The notes under the pieces: generated by a model
Seen by the model: the letters and a program-made list of their open reading frames with translations, nothing else
The model's database searches: none
Told to the model about the DNA's origin: nothing
NCBI GenBank assembly: GCA_018383815.1
Contig: JAHAWU010000024.1
Span: 1-35,015 of the forward strand
From: Candidatus Jordarchaeia archaeon
Lineage (GTDB): Archaea > Asgardarchaeota > Jordiarchaeia > Jordiarchaeales > Jordiarchaeaceae
Length of the DNA: 35,015 nucleotides
Direction of reading: 5' to 3'
In this document: in pieces, positions 1 to 8,864 of the stretch
How positions within the stretch are numbered: the first letter of the stretch is position 1
Layout: every line of letters begins with the position of its first letter
Made by a program: the position numbers and the translations under genes

Positions 1-117
1 CTGCATTTCTTCGTTGGGGCAGACGATTCTAAACCTGCTGGTTGGGGTTGACGCTTCCCCCAATCTTCTTTCGGGGGGTGCGTAGTCGACCTCGATGAGC
101 ACACAATTGTTTTTCAA
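1..117 (-). CDS. partial unknown protein, N-terminal 39 residues
   Basis: A minus-strand frame opens with TTG at 117 and stays open to the window edge, so only the first 39 residues are seen (they begin MKNNCVLIEVDYAPPERR). An AGGTGG purine run lies only three bases upstream of the TTG, closer than usual, and a TTTAAA element on the minus strand near 145-155 could be its TATA box. I do not recognise the family from this short stretch. Its reality rests on the open frame, the purine run and protein-like composition only. Confidence 0.4.
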   Translation of the reverse strand, partial: MKNNCVLIEVDYAPPERRLGEASTPTSRFRIVCPNEEMQ

Positions 118-305
118 AATCCACCTGGTTTAAGCTAAACAATCTAACCTTTAAAAACCCATCACTCTAAGCCCGAAAATGTCGGTTAAAGTACTAATTC
201 AAATAAAAAATAGAGATGCGAATTCTCATTTAGAGATGTTTCGCAGACAACAAATTAGTGGGCTAAAAAGTTAATCAAATCTCAAAGAAGAAGTTTTCAC
301 TTATT

Positions 306-644
306 TTAGCAAAGCCCCGCTTCTTCCAATCTTTTCAATACCTGTTCGTACTTTTCCTTTCTGTTTATTATGTCGTTAACCATTTCTTCATTCATGTGTG
401 TCCCTGGACGTACCTTAACTTCAGCGTCTATCCCCAAAGCATCCTTCAGTTTCTTCTTAATCAGAACACCTATAATTGATCCCATGGGGCACATTGCTGA
501 TGTGGGCTTGAACGTTACTTTTATCTTTTTATCAGATTCGATGGTTATGTCGTCCTCGTTAACCATATCTAGATCCAGTATTGACATCGGCATCTCGGGA
601 TCCTGCACTTCTTTCAAAACTTCAAGTATTTGTTGCTTGTCCAA
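306..644 (-). CDS. MIP18/PaaD-family (DUF59) iron-sulfur assembly protein
   Basis: A 112-residue protein of the MIP18/PaaD/SufT-like family, whose members help to mature or deliver Fe-S clusters. The family signature is clear: an N-terminal DPEMPMSILDLDMV segment (residues 16-29), a TSAMCPMG motif holding the conserved Cys (about residues 49-56), and a basic second half with KVRPGTHMNEEMV. It also ends in a Cys, as the last residue. The start is TTG at 644, chosen because AAAGGAGA lies about seven bases upstream. It follows larC on the same strand after 147 bases, so it may have its own promoter. Which Fe-S target it serves cannot be read from the sequence; the radical SAM, LarE and GlpAC proteins in this window are all Fe-S clients in principle. 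Confidence 0.88.
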   Translation of the reverse strand: MDKQQILEVLKEVQDPEMPMSILDLDMVNEDDITIESDKKIKVTFKPTSAMCPMGSIIGVLIKKKLKDALGIDAEVKVRPGTHMNEEMVNDIINRKEKYEQVLKRLEEAGLC

Positions 645-791
645 TTATCTATTCTCCTTTATTCTCTTTTCGCGTGTCTATAATGGTTTGTGTCTTATAA
701 AGGTTTTTGGCTTATTTGAGAAATCTTCAATAAAAATTTCTGGAGAACCCACACGTTACTTAACAATTTATGAGAGAATCTTTTTGGGGAT

Positions 792-2042
792 TTATTCCTT
801 ACCAACATTTTTTAAGACTTTGGCAATTATGTGTCTTAAGGGTAAGCTTGTTTCTTTTGCTATTTTTTTAAGGTCTTCAAACTCGGGTTTCATTCTGATA
901 ATTTTTCCACTTGTGTCTCTGGCGATTTTGAGTCTAAACTCGTAGGATTTGCCCTCAATATTGATACGGGCAGTATTAATTTCACGTTTCAAAACCAGTC
1001 TAGGAGTAGGAGTTATGCGAACCCCCAAGCTTCCGGTTTCGTCTATTAGTATTCTTGAAAGTTTGGGGGCGTCCTCTAAACTTGATATTACTTTAATGAT
1101 TTGTCCGGGGCGGCCTTTTTTTGTAACAACAGGTATTACGCTGACATCTTTCGCTCCTTTTTCGAATAGGACATCTACAGTTTGACCGATTATTTCTCCG
1201 GAAACATCATCGATGTTGGTTTCCAAGACCGCAACCATTTCCTCAACTAGGTTATAGGATTTCCCATTTGGAGTCTCCCTGTCACCGATAATGATTCTTA
1301 AAATGTTTGGTAGGTTGGGAAAATTTTTCATTCCTGCACCATACCCTACCCTGATGTTTCGGATGCTGGGAAGAAAATTAGTAAACATGACACCTAGGCT
1401 GGCAATGATTGAGGCTCCGGTGGGTGTAGTTAACTCAAAGTCAAGGGGCCCCCCTCTTATTGGAAAATTGTTGTTTTTAACTATTTCTAATACAGCTGGA
1501 GGTGGAACTGACATAGATCCATGTGTAGATACCACTTGTCCGCCTCCCACAGCAATGGGTGAACAGAACCATTGACAGTCCTTTATTAGACCCAGATCCT
1601 CGCAAGCCATAGCTGAGCCTATCGCGTCTGCTAGGGTGTCAGCGGAACCTATTTCGTGTAAATGAGTGTGATCTGGGTGTTCTCCGTGAATCTTTGATTC
1701 AGCCTCGGTGATAGTTCTCACAATTTTTATTGCAAATTCTTTGGCCTCTTGAGATATGGGTAGCTCTTTTACGCAGGCGATTGCAGCATCCAGAACTTCC
1801 TTCCCAGTTCGGGGTCCCTCCACTTCGTTTGGCACTATTTGAACTTGGGTTGCCTTTAACTCACACCTCGTGGTTTTATTAATCCTTACTTCTATCCCGC
1901 TGCAACCTCTGAGAAATTTGGGAATAAGTTTTATAGCTTTGACCACTCTATCGGGGTTCGCACCCAAATCCAGTAATGCTCCCAGGAACATATCGCCGGA
2001 AATCCCCGCCACCTGGCAGTCGATAAATGCCACTCTGCTCAT
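792..2042 (-). CDS. larC: LarC, nickel insertion protein of nickel-pincer cofactor synthesis
   Basis: A 416-residue LarC. In the family this CTP-dependent cyclometallase inserts Ni into the thiolated pyridinium precursor to give the nickel-pincer nucleotide (NPN) cofactor of lactate racemase and its relatives. The N-terminal FIDCQVAGISGDMFLGALLD motif (residues 6-25) and the His-rich HGEHPDHTHLHEIGSADT stretch (about 119-136) are typical. It is one continuous frame, without the programmed frameshift that splits larC1/larC2 in Lactobacillus. The ATG at 2042 overlaps the larB stop as ATGA, so the two genes are translationally coupled in the order larE-larB-larC. No LarA substrate enzyme lies in the window. 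Confidence 0.93.
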   Translation of the reverse strand: MSRVAFIDCQVAGISGDMFLGALLDLGANPDRVVKAIKLIPKFLRGCSGIEVRINKTTRCELKATQVQIVPNEVEGPRTGKEVLDAAIACVKELPISQEAKEFAIKIVRTITEAESKIHGEHPDHTHLHEIGSADTLADAIGSAMACEDLGLIKDCQWFCSPIAVGGGQVVSTHGSMSVPPPAVLEIVKNNNFPIRGGPLDFELTTPTGASIIASLGVMFTNFLPSIRNIRVGYGAGMKNFPNLPNILRIIIGDRETPNGKSYNLVEEMVAVLETNIDDVSGEIIGQTVDVLFEKGAKDVSVIPVVTKKGRPGQIIKVISSLEDAPKLSRILIDETGSLGVRITPTPRLVLKREINTARINIEGKSYEFRLKIARDTSGKIIRMKPEFEDLKKIAKETSLPLRHIIAKVLKNVGKE

Positions 2043-2851
2043 TTTTTCTTACCTTCCTCAGTTTTTAGTTTTTCCCTATATCTCGCCACCCTATTTGCTA
2101 TCAGAGCCGCCGTAGCTCCTGCACCGAACCCGTTATCGATATTGACTACGCTAAGTCCCGCCACACAGGATTGCAGCATAGTAATAAGCGCGCCCAGTCC
2201 CTTTCCCCCAAATCCGTAGCCGGTGCTGGTGGGCACTCCAATGACTGGAATGTTAACTAGACTAGCTACAATTGAGGGGAGTGTTCCCTCCATACCTGCA
2301 ACTACAATTAGCGAGTCAACTTCTGCTTCCATCATTTTGCTCAAGGGGGGAAATACTCTGTGCAGCCCTGCGATTCCTACATCGTATGAGGTTAGAACTT
2401 CGCATCCCATAGATTCAGCTATGACTTTTGCCTCGTCTGCCACGGGAATGTCTGAAGTGCCGGCGGTAATAATTCCCACCTTTCCGCCTGTTTTTTCGAA
2501 GGACTCTTCTTTACGGCTTACTCTGACAGTTCCAGATTTTTCGAAGAGTTCTAGTTTAAAATTCTCAAGCGTCTCCCTTTTTAGAAGTGTGGTTTGTTCC
2601 TCATTTGCCCGGGAGATTAAAACATATGTTTTTTGTGAGAGTACGCTTTTAACGATTTTTACTAGGTCTTCTGGACGCTTTCCGCTGGCAAAAACCACTT
2701 CGGGAACTCCCTTCCGCAGTTCCCTCCTCAAATCAAATTTCACAAAATCGTCTATCTCTAGGATGCAGCTACTTCTCAGTAAATTCTCTGCCTCCTCAAT
2801 GGAAATTTTTCCAGCAGAAAACTTCTCCAAGATACTTCTTAACTGACTCAT
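2039..2851 (-). CDS. larB: LarB, pyridinium-3,5-biscarboxylate mononucleotide synthase
   Basis: LarB carboxylates and hydrolyses nicotinate adenine dinucleotide, the first step of NPN cofactor synthesis. The C-terminal half is a PurE-like fold with VGIITAGTSDIPVADEA, then YDVGIAGLHR, then GVPTSTGYGFGGKG, and an SCVAGLSVVNIDNG segment whose Cys (residue 229 from this start) matches the family's conserved catalytic cysteine. I place the start at ATG 2851 because AAGGA lies nine bases upstream; an in-frame TTG at 2860 would add three residues but sits directly against that Shine-Dalgarno. Length (270) is normal for the family. It lies between larE (32 bases upstream) and larC (ATGA overlap). Confidence 0.92.
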   Translation of the reverse strand: MSQLRSILEKFSAGKISIEEAENLLRSSCILEIDDFVKFDLRRELRKGVPEVVFASGKRPEDLVKIVKSVLSQKTYVLISRANEEQTTLLKRETLENFKLELFEKSGTVRVSRKEESFEKTGGKVGIITAGTSDIPVADEAKVIAESMGCEVLTSYDVGIAGLHRVFPPLSKMMEAEVDSLIVVAGMEGTLPSIVASLVNIPVIGVPTSTGYGFGGKGLGALITMLQSCVAGLSVVNIDNGFGAGATAALIANRVARYREKLKTEEGKKK

Positions 2852-2883
2852 CCAAATCAATCCTTATCTCGCCATTTTTGTAA

Positions 2884-3720
2884 TCATTTAGAAGTGGGAA
2901 TTGTTGTCTTCCCTTTTAAAACTTCGTCCATAGCCCCGGTTCTATACCCTTCTGCGTCTAAGGTGCAGTACTTGAAACCTAGCTCCTTCAGTTTTTCTAC
3001 TATTTTGTCTAGAATCTCTGTTGAGAATAGTTTTTCCCGCTCCTCTTTTCCAACTTCTATTCTTGCCAAATCTCCATGACTTCTGACCCTTAATACCTTT
3101 ACACCAACCAATTGTTTTATGTATCTTTCAGATTCCGCTATTCGACGTAGCTTTTCGTAGGTGATAACTTCGCCATAGGGGATTCTTGTGGCCAAGCAAG
3201 CCATAGAAGGCTGGTTGGAAACACTTAAACCTCTGTCATGGGCAATAATTCTTATTTCCTCCTTGGTTATGCCAGCTATAATGTAGGGAGACAAAATTCC
3301 TTCCTCGCGTAGGGCCAAAATCCCTGGACGGTGAACGAGCATATCTGAGGCATTACTTCCCTCAACAACTAATTCGTATCCTTTTTCCTCAGCTATTTTC
3401 TTTAGATTCTGGAATAATTTCTTTTTGCAATAATAACATCTATTAGCAGGGTTCGCCACAAATTGGGGATCGCTCAAACTGTCACACCAGATCACAGCAT
3501 GTTCTACTCCTAATTCTCTTGCCACCCTTTCTGCATTTTCTTTCTCTTCAGGGGGAATAAGTGGGGAGTCCACGGTTATTGCCAAAACCTTTCTACATAC
3601 GTCTTTTGCTAGGCTTACCATGACGCTACTGTCAACTCCGCCCGAAAGAGCCACTATCACGGTTTTATCCCTAAGGACGCTGTGCACAGCATCTATTTTT
3701 GACACTATTTGTTCATCCAA
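2884..3720 (-). CDS. larE: LarE, sulfur transferase of nickel-pincer cofactor synthesis (three-cysteine type)
   Basis: LarE is a PP-loop ATP pyrophosphatase that adenylates and thiolates the LarB product. The PP-loop SGGVDSS is at residues 26-32. Three cysteines (95, 98, 175, in RCYYCKK and MACLATR) match the arrangement known in LarE proteins that hold a [4Fe-4S] cluster and use it to carry the transferred sulfur, unlike Lactobacillus LarE, which sacrifices a single Cys. The SNASD segment (about 122-126) is also typical. I choose the TTG at 3720, which has AAAAAGGG nine bases upstream, over the longer frame from TTG 3729. It is the first gene of the larEBC operon, and a TATA-like TTAAATATTA lies near 3786-3795. 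Confidence 0.92.
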   Translation of the reverse strand: MDEQIVSKIDAVHSVLRDKTVIVALSGGVDSSVMVSLAKDVCRKVLAITVDSPLIPPEEKENAERVARELGVEHAVIWCDSLSDPQFVANPANRCYYCKKKLFQNLKKIAEEKGYELVVEGSNASDMLVHRPGILALREEGILSPYIIAGITKEEIRIIAHDRGLSVSNQPSMACLATRIPYGEVITYEKLRRIAESERYIKQLVGVKVLRVRSHGDLARIEVGKEEREKLFSTEILDKIVEKLKELGFKYCTLDAEGYRTGAMDEVLKGKTTIPTSK

Positions 3721-3785
3721 TTTCTGCAACCCTTTTTTACGAAATAATTCTAGAACAACATCTCAGTAAATAGCTACACTTTTTG

Positions 3786-3795
3786 TAATATTTAA
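3786..3795 (-). promoter_or_regulatory. candidate TATA box for larEBC
   Basis: The minus strand reads TTAAATATTA about 66 bases upstream of the chosen larE start. This would place transcription initiation some 40 bases before the start codon. The assignment rests only on composition and position. Confidence 0.3.
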
Positions 3796-3858
3796 TGATT
3801 GTGTGATTGCCGAAAAACTTCGAATTCGAGAAATAAGGGTAAAAGTTCCCAACCTGTA

Positions 3859-4728
3859 CTATTTACCAGCTAGGTATATTGCAACTCCTATTAGTAATCC
3901 GCCGATAACCGTATAGAAGGTGGGAACCTCGTCTAGAAATATGAACGCTAGGGCTACGGCAAAAACTATTTCTAAAAGCATTATCACAGCGGAAACTGAG
4001 GCGGATATGTATTTTAGCCCAGCAAAGTATAGGGTAAACGCTATAGTTGTGCACACCAAGCCAGTGTAGCAAACCGCAATAATCGCTGGGGCAGCCGTTA
4101 ATGCGGATAGGGAAGACGGATCATAGAAACTGTAGATCGCTGCGGGTACGGCTAAAACCAGCATAGTAATAATAATCACAGCAGAGGTAATGTCCATAGG
4201 ATTAACTTCGACATCATTGCTATTTGAGCTATTGAGAAATTTTTTTGAGTAGACTATGTAAAAAGCCCAAATTACTCCTCCCAGGAGCACCACCATATCG
4301 CCTATGAATGCACCACTCCATAGGGTCTGAAGATTACCATTAGTGGTAATAAGAATAACACCCAAAACACTAACAGTGATTGCTATTATTTTCTGGCGGC
4401 CCATTGATTCTCTTAGAATCAAGAAGGAGAGCACAGCCACAACAATCACATTCATATTTATGAGGAGAGACGCCTTACCCGCCGTAGTATACTCCATACC
4501 TATAAACTGGAAAAGATAGCCCAAAGCGTTAAACAAGCCCAATACAAAAAGTCTACGATCTCTCAGAAAATGAAAAGCGTTTCCGGAACCTAAAAACTTT
4601 ATAAAAATAATAGTCATCAAACCCGCGGCAAAAAAGCGGAAGAAAACGAAGATTAAAGGAGGCATAAAGCCCAATCCCCACTTAACTGAGGGAAAGGAGC
4701 TACCCCAAGCGAGCGAGGCTAAAATCAT
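3859..4728 (-). CDS. EamA/DMT-family membrane transporter
   Basis: A 289-residue multi-pass membrane protein of the drug/metabolite transporter (EamA) superfamily. About ten hydrophobic helices are visible, arranged as two EamA repeats. The first repeat starts with LAWGSSFPSVKWGL, the second with VVLLGGVIWAFYIVYSKKFL, and each half ends in a characteristic segment (EYTTAGKASLLINMNVI and LKYISASVSAVIMLLEIVFA). Substrate cannot be predicted. I start it at ATG 4728, which has AAAGGG about ten bases upstream. A longer frame to a TTG at 4815 adds 29 polar residues without a Shine-Dalgarno, and the shorter form has the usual family length. It stands alone between larE and the nucleotidyltransferase gene, all on the minus strand. 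Confidence 0.88.
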   Translation of the reverse strand: MILASLAWGSSFPSVKWGLGFMPPLIFVFFRFFAAGLMTIIFIKFLGSGNAFHFLRDRRLFVLGLFNALGYLFQFIGMEYTTAGKASLLINMNVIVVAVLSFLILRESMGRQKIIAITVSVLGVILITTNGNLQTLWSGAFIGDMVVLLGGVIWAFYIVYSKKFLNSSNSNDVEVNPMDITSAVIIITMLVLAVPAAIYSFYDPSSLSALTAAPAIIAVCYTGLVCTTIAFTLYFAGLKYISASVSAVIMLLEIVFAVALAFIFLDEVPTFYTVIGGLLIGVAIYLAGK

Positions 4729-4984
4729 TAAAAATTGACCCTTTCTCGCATCACTAGAAGTTAACCTATTAAACTGCCATCTAGTTGTTTCCAAAAAGAA
4801 CACCCGAAATTTCAAACACTGTAATTAATGTTGCAACTCTAAAAAGTAGTAAAATATATTCTTTTTGCTTAGAGGGAAGCATATAGACAGAAAAACAGAG
4901 ATACAAAACCAAAAACAAGAATTCCTTCTGAAAAAACTTTCAGAAATGTGGATTATTATAATCGGAAAATAAATCTATGAAGCT

Positions 4985-5875
4985 TCATTTTTTCTCTTTG
5001 ACTTGTTTCCTGAGCGTGTCAATGCCAAAGTCTCCAACTGTTTCGGAGGTTTCAACGGGGCGATACCATGCCTTCTTGGGGCCAATAACTGATCTGGACT
5101 TCCACCCCACGCTCTTTTTCTCAGCATTGATGTATTCCATTATCTTGTCTATTTTTGAGGCTATATCGTTTAGATCAGCATCCTTTACTCCGTACTCTGG
5201 AGCTAGTTCCTTGACTCCCTGCAAATTGGTGGTGACCGTGTACCAAAAACCCCAATCGTTTGATAACAGCTGGGCAATATATTTGGCGTTTATGCACTCC
5301 TCTTCTTTTTCTCCCACTTCGTGTGCTCTTATGAGTACACATGTATCTTTGACATCTTTTTCAGCTATTTTTACAATTTGCATTTTTTCAAGCAACATGT
5401 CGGTGACAGTTATCGTGGGATAATCTAATTCTAAGCGGTTCTTGAAGTCTATGTCATGGTTCATTTTGAGCTTTTCGTAGAAAACATCAATGTGGAACCA
5501 TCCCTTCGGGTGATAGTAAATTTGTCTCTCACTAACTGCTGAGGATATTGTGGTTACTCTTTTAATGTAACCTTGGGAAATGAAAAAGCTCTTGATTTTG
5601 TCCCTTTGGTTTTTGTAGGCCATAAAGTCTAAATCCGTAAATTCCTGGCCACCTTCAACGCCAAGCCGGCCTATTTTTTTGGAAAACTCCTCCACATTTT
5701 TGGTGTGCAGCCTAATGGCAACGCCACCTAGAAGGCGAAGGGTGAGTTTCTGCTTGTTAGCTAGATCTACTAACCTTTTTCCTTCCTCAAAAAAGACTTC
5801 GCTGGGCACAATACCATTCCATTCTTCGGGCATTTCAATGGTTATGTGTTGCCCTCTTTTATCAAGCCATACCAT
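4985..5875 (-). CDS. nucleotidyltransferase-fold protein (AbiEii/MNT-like), stand-alone
   Basis: A 296-residue protein with the signature of the polymerase-beta-type nucleotidyltransferase fold. LLGGVAIRLH (residues 48-57) provides the GG pair, EFTDLDFMAY (78-87) gives the D81-x-D83 metal pair, and the third acid is D130 in GWFHIDVFYE. The run from D130 on (KLKMNHDIDF, then TITVTDMLLEKMQIVKI) resembles the AbiEii/nucleotidyltransferase group, some members of which are antitoxin-system toxins while others modify small molecules or tRNA. No partner gene of antitoxin size is adjacent, so a toxin-antitoxin reading is not supported. The start at ATG 5875 has GGGGTG nearby upstream. Confidence 0.7.
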   Translation of the reverse strand: MVWLDKRGQHITIEMPEEWNGIVPSEVFFEEGKRLVDLANKQKLTLRLLGGVAIRLHTKNVEEFSKKIGRLGVEGGQEFTDLDFMAYKNQRDKIKSFFISQGYIKRVTTISSAVSERQIYYHPKGWFHIDVFYEKLKMNHDIDFKNRLELDYPTITVTDMLLEKMQIVKIAEKDVKDTCVLIRAHEVGEKEEECINAKYIAQLLSNDWGFWYTVTTNLQGVKELAPEYGVKDADLNDIASKIDKIMEYINAEKKSVGWKSRSVIGPKKAWYRPVETSETVGDFGIDTLRKQVKEKK

Positions 5876-6198
5876 AAATCAGACACCCCAGACATTCTAA
5901 CACTCCAGAACTTTTTTATATAATTATTTGCAACCAAAATATAAAATATTCGGGCAACAATGAACTCTAACTGATAATCTTTTGGCGTAGGTAGGATGTG
6001 TATCTGAACTCGTTTTGCAAAGGGATTAATAGTGCTTACCGGTTCTCCAAGGATTTAGCTAACCATGGCTTGATTTTGTGTGTAGGAGTTTTCTGATTTA
6101 TGAGTCCATCATGAGGTTTCTAAAGGTCTAGTTAAAAATATAAATTATAGTCGTAACGTGCTATTCGTAAGCGGCCAACACTTTTGGAGGTGCTTTCA
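5876..6198. promoter_or_regulatory. divergent intergenic region with two candidate promoters
   Basis: This gap separates the minus-strand nucleotidyltransferase gene from the plus-strand CoA-ligase-like gene. Toward the left gene an AATTATATAAAA element (about 5913-5930, minus strand) lies about 45 bases from the start codon. Toward the right gene AAAATATAAA (6135-6144) lies 55 bases before the ATG and would place a start site near 6170. I see no further gene or strong hairpin in it. Confidence 0.4.
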
Positions 6199-7665
6199 AT
6201 GCAGATGGAGAGCCACAGCGAATTATTCAATGAAATCGATGAAATGGTGCACCCTCGTTCTATTGCCGTAGTTGGTGATTCACCAAAAGGCAGACTTTAT
6301 TGGTTGAAAAGTATTGTGGAAAGCGGGTTTGAAGGCCCCATTTATCCTATTAATCCAAGTGTAGAAAGCGCTTTGGGGTTGAAGTTTTATAAGAGTCTCT
6401 TAGAAGTTCCAGAAGAGATAGATTTAGTGATTATTAGGGTTCCGGCTAAGGTGGTTCCCGAAGTTGTGAAGGAAAGCGTTTTGAAAAAGGCTAAGTGTAT
6501 TGTTATTTTTTCTTCAGGGTTTAGTGAGAATAGTGAGGGAGGGGCTGAGCTTGAGAAGAGATTGGTGCAAACCATAATGGGAACGAGAACGAGAATAATT
6601 GGCCCCAACTGTATGGGGATTTACTGCCCAGAGAGCAAAATCTCCTTCCGCCCCGACACTTGCATGGAGCCTGGACCGGTTGGTTTTATCTCGCAATCTG
6701 GAGGACATGCAATCAATTTTTCCATAGTGGGAGAGACTCTCGGACTTAGATACAGTAAAGTTTTTAGTTATGGTAATGCCTGCGACCTAGATAGCCCCGA
6801 CTTTTTAGAGTACCTCGCTGAAGACGAAAAAACCAAGGTTATAGGAATGTACATTGAGGGAATAAAAAATGGGGAAAGACTTATTTCCGCTTTTAAAAAA
6901 GCTGCGAAAATTAAACCAGTAGTGGTCTGGAAGGGCGGAAGAACTGAGGCAGGCGCCAGAGCCGTGGCCTCTCACACAGGCTCCCTCGCTGGTTCCAACA
7001 AGATTTGGGAGGCGGTTTTTAAACAAACGGGTGTAGTGTCCGTTAGGGGATTCGATGAACTTCTAGATACCATCTCGGCATTTGTTTTTTGTCCTCCGAC
7101 AACTAATAGAAAATTGGCTCTGGTATCAATTTCGGGAGGTTCAAGTGTTTCTAACACTGATTTCTGCGTAGAGGAGGGACTTGAAGTTCCAGAACTATCT
7201 AGAGAAACTAAAGAGAAGTTGAAGGGATACATTCAAGAAATGGGAACAAGTGTGAAAAATCCCCTAGATTTGGCTGGAAGTTACAATTACCCCGGAGTAT
7301 TGGAGAATGTTCTAGGAATATTAGGTGAGGATAGAAATATTGGGTCAGTTATTTTCGAAGTACAAATCCATTACACTAGTCTAGTAGAAAAACTAGTTGA
7401 CACACCCATAAGCAACATTATTTACGGCGGTATGGTGGAAGGCTGTAAAAGAGTTCGCGATGAAAGTAATAAGCCTGTTTTGATTGTCCTACCAAGAACC
7501 TCTTACGAAGAAAAGTACAAAGAGGTGAAAGAGATTTTTATAAAGGCAGGTTTTCCAGTTTTTCCAAGCATCGCCAGCGCTGCGAAGGCACTCCACAACA
7601 CTATTAAATATTATGAAGGAAAAGAAAAAAATGCAACCAATAAACCAACGCAAATTATCTCTTAA
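6199..7665 (+). CDS. ADP-forming acyl-CoA synthetase, alpha-type subunit with catalytic histidine
   Basis: A 488-residue protein with the three alpha-subunit domains of ADP-forming acyl-CoA synthetases: a CoA-binding Rossmann domain (SIAVVGDSPKGR near the N-terminus) and two succinyl-CoA-ligase-like flavodoxin domains. The middle domain carries VGFISQSGGHAINF and the phospho-histidine loop ASHTGSLAGS, His 259 from this start. Such enzymes convert acyl-CoA + ADP + Pi to acid + ATP with a beta (ATP-grasp) subunit. No ATP-grasp domain is fused or adjacent, so a partner must be encoded elsewhere. The ATG at 6199 is preceded by a strong GGAGG eight bases away, which argues against the upstream TTG at 6184. 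Substrate is not predictable. Confidence 0.85.
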   Translation: MQMESHSELFNEIDEMVHPRSIAVVGDSPKGRLYWLKSIVESGFEGPIYPINPSVESALGLKFYKSLLEVPEEIDLVIIRVPAKVVPEVVKESVLKKAKCIVIFSSGFSENSEGGAELEKRLVQTIMGTRTRIIGPNCMGIYCPESKISFRPDTCMEPGPVGFISQSGGHAINFSIVGETLGLRYSKVFSYGNACDLDSPDFLEYLAEDEKTKVIGMYIEGIKNGERLISAFKKAAKIKPVVVWKGGRTEAGARAVASHTGSLAGSNKIWEAVFKQTGVVSVRGFDELLDTISAFVFCPPTTNRKLALVSISGGSSVSNTDFCVEEGLEVPELSRETKEKLKGYIQEMGTSVKNPLDLAGSYNYPGVLENVLGILGEDRNIGSVIFEVQIHYTSLVEKLVDTPISNIIYGGMVEGCKRVRDESNKPVLIVLPRTSYEEKYKEVKEIFIKAGFPVFPSIASAAKALHNTIKYYEGKEKNATNKPTQIIS

Positions 7666-7805
7666 ATCCTTGGTGAAGGTGTTTAGCATAGGACTCAAAT
7701 TTGATTAAGAATCGAAAAACTAGAAGGGTTTAAGCGTAATAAATTTTAAATTTACGTCTTTATTTTTAACTTTAAGGTTTGTAAGGTATAATTGAGGAAA
7801 TTCTT

Positions 7806-8759
7806 ATGAAGAGACGAGTCTTGGTAGCAGATACAATGCATTCAGAGGCAATTAGCAGAATGAAGAATGCGGGTCTTGAAGTGATTGTAAATGATAAAAT
7901 TTCTCCCGAGGAGCTTAAGGCACAGATATCTGAATTCGATGCTCTAATTGTTCGAAGTAGAACCAAGGTGACCCGCGAAATTATTGAGGCAGGAAAAAAA
8001 TTGGTTCTTATTGGCCGGAGTGGCGTCGGTTTGGATAACATAGACTTAAAAGCGGCTGAGGAAAAAGGAATTCGGGTGGTTAATTCACCAGAAGCGTCTA
8101 GTGTTTCTGTGGCGGAATTGACGATAGGGGCCATGATTTCTCTAATGAGAAACATTCATACGGCAGATAGGGCAATGAAGGAAGGTAGATGGCTTAAAAA
8201 GGAGCTGGAAGGCCGTGAGCTTAAGGAAAAAACGCTGGGCATAATTGGTTTTGGGAGGATAGGACAAGAAGTTGCACGGCGAGCCATCGCTTTCCAGATG
8301 AGAGTCTTAGCTTACGACATCTTAGAAGAGAGGAGAAAAGACGCCGAGAAAATGGGAGTATACTTCGTTGGAACGTCGAGAGAAGCATTGGAGAAATTGT
8401 TGAGAGAGTCTGATATTATAACACTACACGTGCCCTACCAACCTGAAACGGCGCATATGATTAATGATAAAACCATTTCACTGATGAAGGACGGAGTGTT
8501 TATTCTAAATGTGGCCCGCGGCGGAATAATAGATGAAAAGGCACTCTTTGAAGCTTTGAAAAGTGGAAAAGTAGCTGGAGCAGCACTTGACTGTTATGAG
8601 CAAGAACCCCCCACCAATCTTCCCTTTGCAAAGCTACCAAACGTGCTATGTACACCACACATAGGCTCCTCAACCCAAGAAGCCTTAATAGCAAATAGTA
8701 AAATAATCGCTGATAAAGTCATCGAATTCTTTAAAAGGGATATACAAAAAGTTAATTAG
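7806..8759 (+). CDS. serA: D-3-phosphoglycerate dehydrogenase-like 2-hydroxyacid dehydrogenase
   Basis: A 317-residue NAD-dependent D-2-hydroxyacid dehydrogenase, most like 3-phosphoglycerate dehydrogenase, the first step of serine synthesis. The NAD-binding GFGRIG motif is at residues 148-153. The catalytic triad is visible as R238 (NVARGGIIDE), E267 (CYEQEPP) and H285 (TPHIGSST), and RSGVGLDNID (71-80) is the typical substrate-side loop. It is the short form that ends after the catalytic domain, with no C-terminal ACT or regulatory domain, so serine feedback of the ACT type is not expected. Other 2-hydroxyacids are possible substrates. GAGG lies eight bases before the ATG, and a T-tailed hairpin follows the stop. 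Confidence 0.85.
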   Translation: MKRRVLVADTMHSEAISRMKNAGLEVIVNDKISPEELKAQISEFDALIVRSRTKVTREIIEAGKKLVLIGRSGVGLDNIDLKAAEEKGIRVVNSPEASSVSVAELTIGAMISLMRNIHTADRAMKEGRWLKKELEGRELKEKTLGIIGFGRIGQEVARRAIAFQMRVLAYDILEERRKDAEKMGVYFVGTSREALEKLLRESDIITLHVPYQPETAHMINDKTISLMKDGVFILNVARGGIIDEKALFEALKSGKVAGAALDCYEQEPPTNLPFAKLPNVLCTPHIGSSTQEALIANSKIIADKVIEFFKRDIQKVN

Positions 8760-8781
8760 TAACCACTTGTTCATCATCGCT

Positions 8782-8801
8782 CACACAGGAAGTGTGTTTT
8801 T
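8782..8801 (+). terminator. hairpin with T tract after the serA-like gene
   Basis: CACAC, a five-base loop, GTGTG and then TTTTT, starting 22 bases after the serA-like stop. The stem is only five pairs, but the U-run and location fit a terminator separating this gene from the ribosomal operon. Confidence 0.45.
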
Positions 8802-8864
8802 CAAAGCTTACCCGTTGGAATGTTGCCTTAAAATGGCAGAACCGTAAATAGGGAGGCTACAATT

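Noticed and set aside
370-945. Long plus-strand frame across the DUF59 and larC genes
   Set aside because: It is the antisense shadow of two clearly conserved genes and has no Shine-Dalgarno or family features.
4985-5875. Reading the nucleotidyltransferase as the toxin of an AbiE/MNT toxin-antitoxin pair
   Set aside because: No small antitoxin gene lies on either side; the neighbours are a transporter and a divergent CoA-ligase gene.
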